Assembly: GCF_017498525.1 (NCBI RefSeq)
Contig: NZ_CP071796.1
Location: 2,790,001 to 2,854,000, forward strand
Length of the DNA stretch: 64,000 bases
Origin: Ottowia testudinis
Lineage (GTDB): Bacteria > Pseudomonadota > Gammaproteobacteria > Burkholderiales > Burkholderiaceae_C
Reading direction: 5' to 3'
Shown here: in pieces, positions 28,214 to 37,365 of the stretch
Numbering within the stretch: position 1 is the first letter of the stretch
Layout of the letters: each line of letters opens with the position of its first letter
Made by a program: the position numbers and the translations under genes
Notes under the pieces: model-generated
The model's input: only the letters and a program-made list of their open reading frames with translations
The model's database searches: none
What the model was told of the DNA's origin: nothing

Positions 28214-29245
28214 TTATTGAACGTTTTCGGACTCTGGCGCCCGTCTGACAAGCGCGGGAAGCTCCTCAATCGATAGCAACCAAGCGCCGATGGCCTCTGG
28301 GTCGTTCACCAGGCGCAGCGCGTCGAACGCCTGCTGCGCCTCGGGGTAGGCCACCCGCAGGTAGTTGAGCCACTGCTTCAGCCGCCCCGCCCGGTGGCGG
28401 CGCTCGACCCGAGTGCACACGTCGCGCCAAAAATCCGCCAGCAGCGGCACGACGCGGCGCCATGGTAAGGCGGCGACGGCGGCGTCGCCGTAGGACGCTG
28501 CCGGTTCGGCCGCGCGAACGCCCTGCGCCGCGATGGCCAGCGCCAACCCCGGCCGGCGCACCATGCCGCGGCCAAGCATCAAGGCGCCGCAGCCCGTGAC
28601 TTGCCGGCAGCGCGCCGCGTCGTCCACGCTCCAGATGTCGCCGTTGGCGATCACGGGCAGGCGCACCGCTTGCCTGACGCGCGCGACGGATTCCCAATAC
28701 GCCGGCGGCCGGTAGCCATGCGCCTTGGTGCGGGCGTGCACGGCCAGCTCGCCGGCGCCGGCCGTGTCGATGGCGTGGGCGCAATCCAGCAGGCGCGCCT
28801 CGTCATCCACCCCCAGGCGCATCTTGGCCGACACCGGCACATCGGCGGGCACCGCGCGGCGCACGGCGGCGACGATGGCGTGCACCAGCTCGGGCTCGCC
28901 CAGCAGTACCGCGCCGCCGCGATGCCGGTTGACGGTCTTGGCCGGGCAGCCGAAGTTCAGGTCGATGCCGGCGGGCGCCAGCTCGGCCAGGCGCGCCGCG
29001 TTTTCGGCCATGCAGACCGGGTCGGACCCCAGCAACTGCGGCCGCACCGGCACCCCGGCCCGCGTGCGGCTGCCGCGCAGCAGCTCGGGCACCACGCGGG
29101 TGAAGCTGCGCGCCGGCAGCAGCTGGTCGGTGATGCGGATGAACTCCGACACGCAGCGGTCCACGCCGCCCACGCGCGTCAGGATGTCGCGCAGACCGTG
29201 GTCGAGCAGGCCCTCCATGGGCGCGAGAATCAATGTCGGGGTCAA
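28214..29245 (-). CDS. dusC: tRNA-dihydrouridine synthase, DusC type
   Basis: FMN- and NADPH-dependent reduction of uridine in tRNA. About 343 residues with TTG start at 29245 (LTPTLILAPMEG aligns with the DusC N-terminus); an upstream GTG at 29320 would add 25 unlikely residues. Family motifs: LAPMEGLLDHGLRDIL, EFIRITDQLLP, LNFGCPAKTVNRHRGGAVLL with catalytic Cys, NGDIWSVDDA and MLGRGM. The start codon remains uncertain. Confidence 0.9.
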   Translation of the reverse strand: MTPTLILAPMEGLLDHGLRDILTRVGGVDRCVSEFIRITDQLLPARSFTRVVPELLRGSRTRAGVPVRPQLLGSDPVCMAENAARLAELAPAGIDLNFGCPAKTVNRHRGGAVLLGEPELVHAIVAAVRRAVPADVPVSAKMRLGVDDEARLLDCAHAIDTAGAGELAVHARTKAHGYRPPAYWESVARVRQAVRLPVIANGDIWSVDDAARCRQVTGCGALMLGRGMVRRPGLALAIAAQGVRAAEPAASYGDAAVAALPWRRVVPLLADFWRDVCTRVERRHRAGRLKQWLNYLRVAYPEAQQAFDALRLVNDPEAIGAWLLSIEELPALVRRAPESENVQ

Positions 29246-29394
29246 TGCACGGCGGACGCAACGGCGCGCGGCGGCGCCAACAGCGCGAATTGTCGCCTGA
29301 TGCAGCCGCCGCTGGCACACGTGCTTTACGATGGAGCCTCGGTGCCGCGGCGCCGCTGCCTGGTGGCGCCTCTTTCTTTTTCTGGAGTCGAGTC

Positions 29395-29907
29395 ATGAGT
29401 GTCTTCTGTTTGCGATCGACGGCCGCGGTCATGCTGTGGTGCCTGGGCTTGGCGTGCGCGCCGGCGGTGCTGGCCCAGCAGGCCGCGCCGCCAACGGCCG
29501 CCGCGGCCGCCGCGCGCGAAGCCGGTACCGATGGCCGGCAAGGCACCTTCAAGGCGGTGCAGGGCGACGTCACCGTGGTGCGCGGCAACGTGCGCACCGC
29601 GGCCCTGGTGGCCGGCGGCGTGCAGGCCACCGACCGCATCGTCACCGGGCCCAAGAGCGCCGCGTCGCTCACGCTGCGCGATGGCACCGTGCTGTCGGTC
29701 GGCCCCGACAGCGTGATGGATCTGTCGACCTTCGACTTCAACGCCACCACGCAAGAAGGCAACGTGCTGGTGGGGCTGCTGCGCGGCAGCCTGCGCATGG
29801 CGACGGGGCTGATCGCCAAGGTCAAGCCGGAGCAGGTCAAGGTGACCACGCCCACCACCGTGATCGGCGTGCGCGGCACCGACTTCATCGTCGAGGAAAA
29901 CCCATGA
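29395..29907 (+). CDS. FecR-domain periplasmic protein
   Basis: 170 residues from ATG 29395. Signal peptide to about residue 28 (..APAVLAQ). A FecR-like beta domain follows: VQGDVTVVRGN, GVQATDRIVTGPKSAASLTLRDGTVLSVGPDSVMDL and TTPTTVIGVRGTDF. In this family such domains are commonly encoded with OmpA-type proteins and not with TonB systems. The stop overlaps the next ATG (ATGA), so the next lipoprotein is co-translated. Confidence 0.85.
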   Translation: MSVFCLRSTAAVMLWCLGLACAPAVLAQQAAPPTAAAAAAREAGTDGRQGTFKAVQGDVTVVRGNVRTAALVAGGVQATDRIVTGPKSAASLTLRDGTVLSVGPDSVMDLSTFDFNATTQEGNVLVGLLRGSLRMATGLIAKVKPEQVKVTTPTTVIGVRGTDFIVEENP

Positions 29908-30491
29908 CCCGCGCGCCTTACCCCCTGCTGTTGCTGCTGGCCCTGGCCGCTTGCGCGCCGGCCACGCGCGTGACCCTGCTGCCGCAGGAAGGCAAGCCAA
30001 CCGCGGCGGTCGAGGTGCAATCGAAATCCGCCCGCGTGGTGCTGGGCCAGCCCTATCAGGTGGCCGAGGTGCGCGAGCGCGGCGAGGTGGCCGAAAAGCA
30101 GACCAATGCCAGCGACGTGCAAAAACGCCATGGGCAACTGCTGTCGGTGCAGCCGGCGGCCGAGCAGCGCTTTACCCTGTTCTTCATGCCGGGCGGCTCG
30201 GCATTGACGCCGGAATCAACCGCCGCGCTGGCCGATGTGCTCTCGCGCGCCATCGAGCGGCCGGGCGGCGAGATCGTCGTCATTGGTCACACCGACCGCG
30301 TCGGCACGGTGGAATCGAACGATGCCCTGTCGCTGCAGCGCGCCCAGGCGGTGCGGCAATTGGTCATCGGGCGCGGCTTCGACGCCGCGCGCGTGGATGC
30401 CGTGGGCCGCGGCGAACGCGAGCCCACGGTGCCGACCGCCGACGAGGTGGATGAACCCAAGAACCGGCGCGCCGAAATCGTCGTGAGATGA
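29904..30491 (+). CDS. OmpA-domain lipoprotein
   Basis: 195 residues. Short signal with lipobox LAAC (Cys17). A linker of about 80 residues leads to a C-terminal OmpA peptidoglycan-binding domain (FFMPGGSALTPESTAAL, VIGHTDRVGTVESNDALSLQRAQAVRQLVI, GRGEREPTVPTADEVDEPKNRRAEIVVR). It probably anchors the outer membrane to peptidoglycan next to the FecR-domain partner. Confidence 0.88.
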   Translation: MTRAPYPLLLLLALAACAPATRVTLLPQEGKPTAAVEVQSKSARVVLGQPYQVAEVRERGEVAEKQTNASDVQKRHGQLLSVQPAAEQRFTLFFMPGGSALTPESTAALADVLSRAIERPGGEIVVIGHTDRVGTVESNDALSLQRAQAVRQLVIGRGFDAARVDAVGRGEREPTVPTADEVDEPKNRRAEIVVR

Positions 30492-30577
30492 GTCTCCCCC
30501 CTGAGCCGCCGCGCGGCTGGCCTCCGGAGGGGGGGCGGCGCCCATGGCCGGCGCAGGTTCGGCCACGGCGCGCCCGC

Positions 30578-31336
30578 ATGGCCTGCTGCGCGGCCTTTCG
30601 CGCCACCGCCGCTCGGCTGCTTGGCCAGCTGGGCGTTCTGGCCGTGCTGTGGTTGGCCGTCGCGGCCCATGCCGGCCCGTTCGAGAACACCATCGCCCAG
30701 CGCACCCTTGCCTGTACCGCCTGCCATGGCGAGCAGGGGCGCGCCGGGCCGGACGGCTATTACCCGCGCCTGGCGGGCAAGCCGGCCGGTTACCTCTACA
30801 ACCAGCTGCTCAATTTCCGTGACGGGCGGCGCCACTACGGGCTGATGACGCGCATGGTCGACGTGCTGAGCGACGGCTACCTGATGGACATCGCACGCCA
30901 TTTCTCAGCGATGCAAGCGCCCTACCCGCCGCCGCAGCCGCTGGCTAGCCCGCCGGCGCCCGAGGTGCTGGCGCGCGGCCGTGCCCTGGCGCTGCAGGGC
31001 GACGCCGGGCAGCGCGTGCCGGCCTGCGTGCAATGCCACGGCGAGCGCCTGACGGGTGCGCTGCCCGACGTGCCGGGACTGCTCGGGCTGCCGCAGGACT
31101 ACCTGATGGCGCAACTGGGCGGCTGGCGCACCGGCCAGCGCCGCGCGCACGCGCCCGACTGCATGGCCAGCATCGTCCAGCGCCTGTCCGATCGCGACGC
31201 CTACGCGGTGGTGAGCTGGCTGGCCAGCCAGCCGGTGCCGGCCGGCGCCCATCCCGCCGCTGAGCGGCCCACGCTGGCCGCCGAGTGGGCCGGCCTGAAA
31301 TGCGGCAGCGCGCGGCCGCCAGGGCCCAAGCCGTGA
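30578..31336 (+). CDS. Di-haem c-type cytochrome
   Basis: 252 residues from ATG 30578 (signal peptide, cleavage about VAAHA); an ATG at 30488 would add 30 Arg/Pro-rich residues and is less likely. Two haem-binding motifs, CTACH and CVQCH, each in a cytochrome c4/c553-like domain of roughly 90 residues, each with a Met ligand candidate. Periplasmic electron carrier. Its stop overlaps the next GTG start, so it forms a unit with the tri-haem cytochrome. Confidence 0.88.
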   Translation: MACCAAFRATAARLLGQLGVLAVLWLAVAAHAGPFENTIAQRTLACTACHGEQGRAGPDGYYPRLAGKPAGYLYNQLLNFRDGRRHYGLMTRMVDVLSDGYLMDIARHFSAMQAPYPPPQPLASPPAPEVLARGRALALQGDAGQRVPACVQCHGERLTGALPDVPGLLGLPQDYLMAQLGGWRTGQRRAHAPDCMASIVQRLSDRDAYAVVSWLASQPVPAGAHPAAERPTLAAEWAGLKCGSARPPGPKP

Positions 31337-32652
31337 CGGCCGCCATACATCCGGCGCGGCCTGGCCGCTGGCGCCAAGCCACGCGCCTGGGGCTGTTGCT
31401 GTGCGCGCTGCTGCTGGGCGCTGCCGGCCTGCTTTGGCACCTGAACTACAACGATGGCGTCGACATCGGCGCCGCCGAGCCGGTCGCCGCCGATACCGGC
31501 ACGCTGGCACGCGGCGCCTACCTGGCCCGCGTGGGCAACTGCCTGGCCTGCCACACCGCGCGCGGCGGCGCGCCGGGTGCCGGCGGCCGGCCGCTGCCCA
31601 CGCCCTTCGGCACCGTCTACACCAGCAACCTGACGCCAGACCCCGATACCGGCATCGGGCGCTGGAGCGCGGGCGCATTCTGGCGCGCGCTGCACCACGG
31701 ACGATCGGCTGACGGGCGGCTGTTGTACCCGGTGTTTCCGTACACCCACACCACGCTGCTGACGCGCGCCGACAGCGACGCCCTGTTCGCCTACTTCCGC
31801 AGCCAGCCCTCGGCAAGCGCGCAATGGCCGGCCCACGATCTGCGCTGGCCCTACGGCACCCAGGCGGCGCTGGCGGTGTGGCGCGCGCTGTACTTCCGCC
31901 CTGGCGAATTCCGCCCCGACCCCGCCCACGGCGAAGCCGTCAACCGCGGCGCCTATCTGGTGCGCGCGGTGGCGCATTGCTCGGCCTGTCACGCACCGCG
32001 CGACCGTCTGGGCGGCGCCGATTGGCGCGATCTGAGCGGCGGCCAGATTCCCGGCCTGGGCTGGTACGCGCCCTCGCTCACGGCGGCGGACCAAGCCGGC
32101 GTGAGCCACTGGCCCGAGGCACAGATCGCCCAGCTGCTGCGCACCGGCGCCACCGCCCAGGGCTGGGCCAGCGGGCCGATGGCCGAGGTGGTGTTCCACG
32201 GCACGCAGTACCTCAACGATGCCGACGCCGGCGCCATGGCCGCCTACCTGAAACAGCTGCCGCCGCCCGCCAGCGCGGCACCGGCACCGGCACGGGCGTC
32301 CGGCGCGCCGGCCACGGCCGGTGCCAAGCTGTACGAGCAGCATTGCGCCGCCTGCCATGGCGCCGCGGGCGAAGGGGTGAAAGACGCTTATCCGCCGCTG
32401 GCCGGCAACCGCGCCGTGACCCTGGCGCAGCCCGGGAACCTGCTGCAGGTGGTGCTCCATGGCGGCTTTGGACCGGCCACGGCCGGACGGCCACGGCCCT
32501 ATGGCATGCCGCCTTTCACGCTGGTGTTGAACGACACCGAGATCGCCGTCGTGCTCACGCACATCCGCACCGCCTGGGGCAACAGCGCCGCCGAGGTGTC
32601 GCCGCTGCAGGTGCTGCAGATGCGCCAGGCCAGCAGCGCCGGTGTGCGCTAG
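31333..32652 (+). CDS. Tri-haem cytochrome c, alcohol-dehydrogenase subunit II-like
   Basis: 439 residues from GTG 31333, coupled to the preceding gene (GTGA). An N-terminal hydrophobic segment (about residues 16-35) could be a signal anchor. Three haem motifs: CLACH, CSACH and CAACH. The layout (GNCLACHTARGGAPGAGGRPLPTPFGTVYTSNLTPD) is that of membrane-bound alcohol/aldehyde/gluconate dehydrogenase cytochrome subunits. No dehydrogenase gene is adjacent, so its electron donor must be encoded elsewhere. Confidence 0.9.
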   Translation: MTAAIHPARPGRWRQATRLGLLLCALLLGAAGLLWHLNYNDGVDIGAAEPVAADTGTLARGAYLARVGNCLACHTARGGAPGAGGRPLPTPFGTVYTSNLTPDPDTGIGRWSAGAFWRALHHGRSADGRLLYPVFPYTHTTLLTRADSDALFAYFRSQPSASAQWPAHDLRWPYGTQAALAVWRALYFRPGEFRPDPAHGEAVNRGAYLVRAVAHCSACHAPRDRLGGADWRDLSGGQIPGLGWYAPSLTAADQAGVSHWPEAQIAQLLRTGATAQGWASGPMAEVVFHGTQYLNDADAGAMAAYLKQLPPPASAAPAPARASGAPATAGAKLYEQHCAACHGAAGEGVKDAYPPLAGNRAVTLAQPGNLLQVVLHGGFGPATAGRPRPYGMPPFTLVLNDTEIAVVLTHIRTAWGNSAAEVSPLQVLQMRQASSAGVR

Positions 32653-32988
32653 GGCGCCACGCTTCAAATGCCGGATGAACGCGGCGTCATCGGCGCTCGT
32701 GGCAAGGCGCTGCCGCCGCCCATACTGGCGGCTTTGGCAACGTCAGCAGCGCCGCCACGGAAGTCGAGTGCGGTGCGAGCGGCGGCGCCAGAGACCTCTC
32801 ACCGCCACATCAGACGAACGCCCAGCGGTGCCAACGCAACGGCAAACGCCGCCTGGATTCCATGGCTGCCACGGTGATGAAATGGACACGACCGTAGCGC
32901 GCCGTCACGCTCGCCCCTCTATACTGACCATCACGCTTTGGCGAGACACCGGGGCCGCAAATCCGCAGAGCACAAAAGGAGGAAATCC
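32653..32988. other. 336-bp intergenic region, no gene seen
   Basis: GC-rich, with no convincing ORF. A TATACT -10-like hexamer lies at 32920-32925 without a clear -35. A strong ribosome-binding site (AAGGAGGAAA) precedes the ATG at 32989. Nothing else recognised. Confidence 0.5.
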
Positions 32989-34146
32989 ATGGCTTTGAAC
33001 TGGTTCGCCCCCAAGCAGGGCGTGCGGCGGCGGTCGCTGGCGGAAGCGGCCGAACAGGACAGCATCTTTTCTGGCGCCAGCGTGGGGCCGGGCACCGATG
33101 CCTCGCTCGCCTGGCCCGAGGTGGTGCGCCAGTTGGGGCAGGAAGTGACCATGTCGCTCAACGCCGCGTCCGAGCAGCTCGAGCGCCTGAACCGGCTGGA
33201 GCCCAGCCTGGTGCGCAGCCTGGTGCCCATCACCGAATCGGTCGAGCGCGCACGCCAGGCCGGCATGGCGGCGCAGCACGTGCTGCGCTTGTGCGAGGAC
33301 CCGCCGCCGCAACACCGCGAGGTGCTCAACCTGGCCGACGTGGTGCGCGCCGTGCTGACGGCCCGGGGCGACTGGCTCAAGCGCCGCCAGGTCAGCGTGC
33401 GCCAGGGGTTGACGCAAACCCAGGTGTTCGCCGATTCCAGCATGCTCTACATGCTGGTGGACGAGCTGGTGCAGTGGGCCGGCCACATGACCACGCACAT
33501 CGCCGTCGCCGTCGATAAGTCGCGCACCACGAGCCGCCCCCGCCTGCGCGTATCGGCCTGGTGCGATCCGGCGCAGGTGCCCGACGCGCTGTGGCGCGGC
33601 ATGCGCTGGACGCTGTGGCACCAGCTGGCGCGCACGCTGGGCGCGGTGTCCCGGCTCGACATGCGCGACGACCACCTGCGCGTCACGCTCAGCCTGGCAC
33701 CGGTGACGGACCAACAACTGACCGCCGCCGTCGAGGACTCGGCCGGCCTGTCCAGCGTGTCGGCGGTAATCCGGGGTTGCCGCGTGCTCATCATCAGCGC
33801 CAACGCCCAACGGCGCGCGCAGTGCCTGCAGGCGCTGGGCGGCTATGGCTTGGTGCTCGACATTGCCGAGGACATGCAGCAGGCCGAGCGCCTGGCGCTG
33901 CAGCACCCGCCCGATGCCCTGGTGCACGACGCCAGCGTCAACGACGGCGCCATCGACCGCCTGCGCGACCAATTGCACGCCCGCAGCGGCACCCCGGCCG
34001 CGGCGATCGAGATCCACGACCAGGGCGGCACCACCGATTTCCACGCCTCCACCGTCGGCTCGGTCTCCACCGGCCACGTCGCGGCCGGCGCGCTCAACCA
34101 GTCGCTCGGGCCGGCGCTGGTGTTTGAGCTGTGCAAGATGATGTGA
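32989..34146 (+). CDS. Degenerate sensor-kinase/receiver-like protein
   Basis: 385 residues from ATG 32989. The middle part (VLNLADVVRAVLTARGDWLKRRQVSVRQGLTQTQVFADSSMLYMLVDELVQWAGHM) resembles a histidine-kinase ATPase start, with the N-box degraded to DELVQWA. The C-terminal about 110 residues (CRVLIISANAQRRAQCLQALGGYGLVLDIAEDMQQAERLALQHPPDALVHDASV) resemble a receiver domain whose Asp-Asp pocket is missing. No clear H-box and no TM segment. Probably a non-catalytic regulator or scaffold; could alternatively be a decayed hybrid kinase kept open. Confidence 0.6.
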   Translation: MALNWFAPKQGVRRRSLAEAAEQDSIFSGASVGPGTDASLAWPEVVRQLGQEVTMSLNAASEQLERLNRLEPSLVRSLVPITESVERARQAGMAAQHVLRLCEDPPPQHREVLNLADVVRAVLTARGDWLKRRQVSVRQGLTQTQVFADSSMLYMLVDELVQWAGHMTTHIAVAVDKSRTTSRPRLRVSAWCDPAQVPDALWRGMRWTLWHQLARTLGAVSRLDMRDDHLRVTLSLAPVTDQQLTAAVEDSAGLSSVSAVIRGCRVLIISANAQRRAQCLQALGGYGLVLDIAEDMQQAERLALQHPPDALVHDASVNDGAIDRLRDQLHARSGTPAAAIEIHDQGGTTDFHASTVGSVSTGHVAAGALNQSLGPALVFELCKMM

Positions 34147-34235
34147 GCGCGCGCAAACGCTCGCCTCGAGCAGCGGGCGAGGCTTCAAGCCCGTTCCGAG
34201 GCATCAGCGCATGGCCTGCCACGGTCTCTTGAACA

Positions 34236-34290
34236 CTATAATGTTGATAGCTGCTTGCGCTTGTCCAGCAAGCGCCACAGGCTTATTTCT
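34236..34290 (+). repeat. Comamonad-type palindromic repeat, copy 7
   Basis: ATGTTGATAGCTGCTTGCGC, then TTGTCCAGCAAGCGCCACAGGCT. One of the best matches to the family in this window. It lies between the degenerate kinase gene and the HugZ-like gene. Confidence 0.88.
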
Positions 34291-34302
34291 CTTGATCACC
34301 CC

Positions 34303-34791
34303 ATGACGACGCCGCATTTGTCACGCCTCGATCACGCCTTGCACGCGCTGCTGCACGAGCGGCGCCATGCGGCACTGGGCACGCTGGACGCGGGCGGCCG
34401 GCCGTTTGTTTCCATGGTGCCGTATGCCATTGACGCCGCGGCGCCCTGCCTGGTGCTGCACGTCAGCGGCCTGGCGGCGCACACCGCCCACATGGCGACC
34501 GATGCGCGCGTGTCCTTGCTGGTGACGGCGGCGGATGCGCCGGATCAGCCGGTGCACGACCTGGCCCGCGTCACGCTGCAAGCCCTGGCCCACGCGCCAG
34601 CGCGCGGCTCGGCGGCCTGGGCGTCGGCACGCACGGCTTACTTGGCGCGCTTTCCCGATGCGGAACCGATGACCGAGCTGCCCGACTTCCGCTTCGTGAC
34701 GCTCGAACCCACGGCGGCACGGCAGGTGGCGGGCTTCGGCGCCGCGCGCGCCGTGCCGGCAGACGAGCTGACCCGCATCCTGGCGGCATGA
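34303..34791 (+). CDS. Pyridoxamine 5'-phosphate oxidase-like (HugZ-type) FMN-binding family protein
   Basis: 162 residues from ATG 34303. Split-barrel flavin-binding fold: HAALGTLDAGGRPFVSMVPYAID, LVLHVSGLAAHTAHMATDARVSLLV, then FVTLEPTAARQVAGFGAARAV. This matches the short HugZ/PNPOx-like group, which includes haem-degrading enzymes, but no specific substrate can be assigned. Its upstream palindromic repeat lies within the likely 5' leader. Confidence 0.82.
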   Translation: MTTPHLSRLDHALHALLHERRHAALGTLDAGGRPFVSMVPYAIDAAAPCLVLHVSGLAAHTAHMATDARVSLLVTAADAPDQPVHDLARVTLQALAHAPARGSAAWASARTAYLARFPDAEPMTELPDFRFVTLEPTAARQVAGFGAARAVPADELTRILAA

Positions 34792-34845
34792 GGCACCCGG
34801 AGAGCGAGGGCGGCATCGCGCCCTTTGCCCATCGCCCGATCGCTC

Positions 34846-34886
34846 CTGAAAAATGAGCTGCTCGCGCTTCATAGGCGGGCGCCAGA
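34846..34886 (+). repeat. Degenerate palindromic repeat, copy 8
   Basis: GAGCTGCTCGCGCTTCATAG, then GCGGGCGCCAGA. A diverged family member just upstream of the pseudouridine synthase start. Confidence 0.6.
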
Positions 34887-34889
34887 TCC

Positions 34890-35540
34890 ATGTTTGACAC
34901 CCCAACCGAACCGCTGCAAGTGGTCTTCGAGGACAAGCACCTGCTGGCGCTGGTCAAACCCGCGGGCCTGCTGTCGGTGCCGGGGCGCGGCAGCGGCAAA
35001 GCCGACTGCCTGAGCGCGCGCGCCCAGCAACGCTGGCCCGGCGCGTGCATCGTGCACCGGCTCGATCAGGCCACCAGCGGCTTGATCCTGCTGGCGCGCG
35101 GCGCCGACATGCAGCGCGCCTTGAGCGCCGCCTTTGCCGCGCGCCGCGTGCACAAGCACTATGAAGCGCTGGTGCACGGCCCCGCCCAGCCGTCCAACCG
35201 CACCGGCTGGGCCGAGATCGACCTGCCCCTGCTCATCGATTGGCCAAACCGCCCGCGCAGCGCCGTCAACCACCTGGCCGGCAAGCCAAGCATTACCCGC
35301 TGGCGGCCGTTGGCGTACGACCAATCGCGCGACGTCAGCCGCCTGGCACTGCAGCCGCTTACCGGCCGCTCGCACCAGTTGCGCGTGCACCTGCAAGCCA
35401 TCGGACACCCGATCGTCGGCGACGCGCTATATGGACCGGCCGACGGCGCGCCGCGCCTGATGCTGCACGCCCGCGGACTGGAGCTGGCGCATCCGGCCAC
35501 CGGCCAAGCCCTGGCGCTGCACAGTGAGGTGCCTTTCTAG
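34890..35540 (+). CDS. RluA-family RNA pseudouridine synthase
   Basis: 216 residues from ATG 34890. The catalytic motif HRLDQATSGLILLARG contains the nucleophilic Asp. VFEDKHLLALVKPAGLLSVPG and LQPLTGRSHQLRVHLQAIGHPIVGDALYG complete the fold. There is no S4 domain, as in RluA itself (23S/tRNA U746/U32), but the true target is not assignable from sequence alone. Confidence 0.92.
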   Translation: MFDTPTEPLQVVFEDKHLLALVKPAGLLSVPGRGSGKADCLSARAQQRWPGACIVHRLDQATSGLILLARGADMQRALSAAFAARRVHKHYEALVHGPAQPSNRTGWAEIDLPLLIDWPNRPRSAVNHLAGKPSITRWRPLAYDQSRDVSRLALQPLTGRSHQLRVHLQAIGHPIVGDALYGPADGAPRLMLHARGLELAHPATGQALALHSEVPF

Positions 35541-35736
35541 GGTCGTTCCCCTGGGCGCAGAAGGTGGCGCCCGGAAATGCGGCTTTCTGGTGCGTTGCGG
35601 CCGATGGCCGTTCTGCCGGCCATGCTCTCAGCCTGCGGCATGGCGCGACAGCGGCGCGGGCTGCCGTCCTACGCAAGGCGCTGCATGGCGCTTTTACAGT
35701 TTGCTGGTCAATCGATCAACCTCATAAGGATTCGCC

Positions 35737-36321
35737 ATGAACAAAATGAAACTGCGCGGCATCGGCTTGGCCGTCGCGCTCGGCCTGGGCAGCATCGCCA
35801 TGGTGGGCTGCACCACCACCCCCGCTGGTTCCGAGGCGTCTGGCCCCACGGCGCGCGCCGCCATGGACCGCGACGCCGACGCGACACTGTCGCGCCTGTA
35901 CAGCACCGTGCCCGGCACGCGCGAGATGGTGCAGCGCGCCGCTGGCGTGCTGGTGTTCCCGGCGGTGGTTGGCGGCAGCTTCGTGGTGGGTGCAGAGCAC
36001 GGCCGCGGCGCGCTGCGCGAAGGCGGCCGCACCACAGGTTATTACTCCACCACCGCGGGCTCCATTGGCTTCCAGGCTGGCGGACAGTCCAAGGCCGTGG
36101 TCTACGTGTTCAACACCGCTGAAGCCCTTCAGAAGTTCAAGAACAGCAACGGCTGGACCGCCGGTGCCGACGCCACCGTCGCGGTGGGCAAGATCGGCGC
36201 CAACGGCTCGGTGGACACCGAGACCGTGAAGCAGGCGGTGAGCAGCTTCATCCTGACCAATGTTGGTCTGGAAGCCGGTGCCGCCGTGGGCGCAGCGAAG
36301 GTCACGCGCATCAGCCTGTGA
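35737..36321 (+). CDS. SYLF-domain (YSC84-like) lipoprotein
   Basis: 194 residues from ATG 35737, AAGGA upstream. Signal peptide with lipobox MVGC (Cys25). A SYLF lipid-binding-type domain follows (MVQRAAGVLVFPAVVGGSFVVGAEHGRGAL, GGRTTGYYSTTAGSIGFQAGGQSKAVVYVF, then GADATVAVGKIGANGSVDTETV). Such proteins bind lipids and are common in betaproteobacterial envelopes; precise role unknown. Confidence 0.88.
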   Translation: MNKMKLRGIGLAVALGLGSIAMVGCTTTPAGSEASGPTARAAMDRDADATLSRLYSTVPGTREMVQRAAGVLVFPAVVGGSFVVGAEHGRGALREGGRTTGYYSTTAGSIGFQAGGQSKAVVYVFNTAEALQKFKNSNGWTAGADATVAVGKIGANGSVDTETVKQAVSSFILTNVGLEAGAAVGAAKVTRISL

Positions 36322-36365
36322 CGTGAGGCGCTGTCGCGCACCGCCTGCCGCGCCAGCTTGATTGC

Positions 36366-36395
36366 AAAAAGCGCCGCCATTGAAGCGGCGCTTTT
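36366..36395. terminator. Terminator after the SYLF lipoprotein
   Basis: AAAAAGCGCCGC / GCGGCGCTTTT: 7-bp GC stem (36371-36377 with 36385-36391) extended by A-T pairs, ending in a T-run. Works on the plus strand and possibly on both. Confidence 0.85.
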
Positions 36396-36549
36396 GCCTT
36401 GGCGCGCCGGCTTCAGCGCAACGTGCGCTGGCCCGGATATTTCACCGGGACCATGGTTTTGCAGGACGCGCCCCTCTTCATCCATTGCATCCTGTTGCGG
36501 GGCGCGCTGGAAGTCGCCACGATGAAATATCCGGGTTAGATTGATCGCC

Positions 36550-37314
36550 ATGAACACCGATCGGCACCTCTACATCATCACCGGCGCGTCGCGCGGCATG
36601 GGCCTGGCCATGGCGCGTCAATTGCTGAAACCCGGCCACACCTTGCTGACTCTGGCGCGCCGCCCCAGCGACGGCCTGTCACAACAGGCGCGGTCATCGG
36701 GGGCGGCGATCACCCAATGGCCAGCCGATCTGGCCGACAGCGCGGCGGCCGCCGCGCGCCTGACCGCTTGGCTGGGCGGCTTTGACGCCCGGTATTTCGC
36801 CAGCGCCAGCCTGATCAACAACGCCGGCGTGATCCCCGCCATCGGGGCCCTTCGCGACGCCGGCGGGCCCGATCTGGCCAACGCCCTTCGCGTCGGGCTG
36901 GAGGCGCCGATGCTGCTCACGGCTGCGTTTCTACACGCCACGCGCGGCTGGCCGGCCGCGCGCAAGGTGCTCAACATCTCGTCCGGCCTGGGCCGCCGCG
37001 CCATGGCCTCGCAAGCGGGCTATTGCGCCGCCAAGGCCGGCATGGACCACTTCACGCGCTGCGTGGCGCTGGACGAAGCGCTGACACCCAACGGTGCCAA
37101 GGTGTGCTCGCTGGCGCCAGGCGTCATCGACACCGATATGCAGGTTCAGTTGCGCGGCGCCGACGCGGCGGCGTTTCCGGATCGCGGCCACTTTGAGCGG
37201 ATGAAGCGCGATCGCCAGCTCACCTCGCCCGAAGAGGCCGCGCATCGCGTGCTGGCTTGGCTGGCGCGGCCGGACTTTGGCGCCGAGCCGGTGGCCGATG
37301 TGCGCGGGGGCTGA
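36550..37314 (+). CDS. SDR-family oxidoreductase (sepiapterin reductase-like)
   Basis: 254 residues from ATG 36550. ITGASRGMG cofactor loop, INNAG, catalytic Ser in NISSGLG, YCAAK active site, and PGVIDTDMQ after it. The arrangement, with a long linker before INNAG, resembles sepiapterin/benzil reductase-like SDRs. Substrate unknown. Alone in its strand context between a terminator and a convergent gene. Confidence 0.88.
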   Translation: MNTDRHLYIITGASRGMGLAMARQLLKPGHTLLTLARRPSDGLSQQARSSGAAITQWPADLADSAAAAARLTAWLGGFDARYFASASLINNAGVIPAIGALRDAGGPDLANALRVGLEAPMLLTAAFLHATRGWPAARKVLNISSGLGRRAMASQAGYCAAKAGMDHFTRCVALDEALTPNGAKVCSLAPGVIDTDMQVQLRGADAAAFPDRGHFERMKRDRQLTSPEEAAHRVLAWLARPDFGAEPVADVRGG

Positions 37315-37365
37315 GCCAGCGCAACGTGCTGGCCGGCATCGCGCAGATACTCCACCCATACCAGG

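Noticed and set aside
32642-32998. 118-codon ORF in the gap after the tri-haem cytochrome
   Set aside because: Arg-rich shadow composition, no RBS, overlaps the true start of the next gene.
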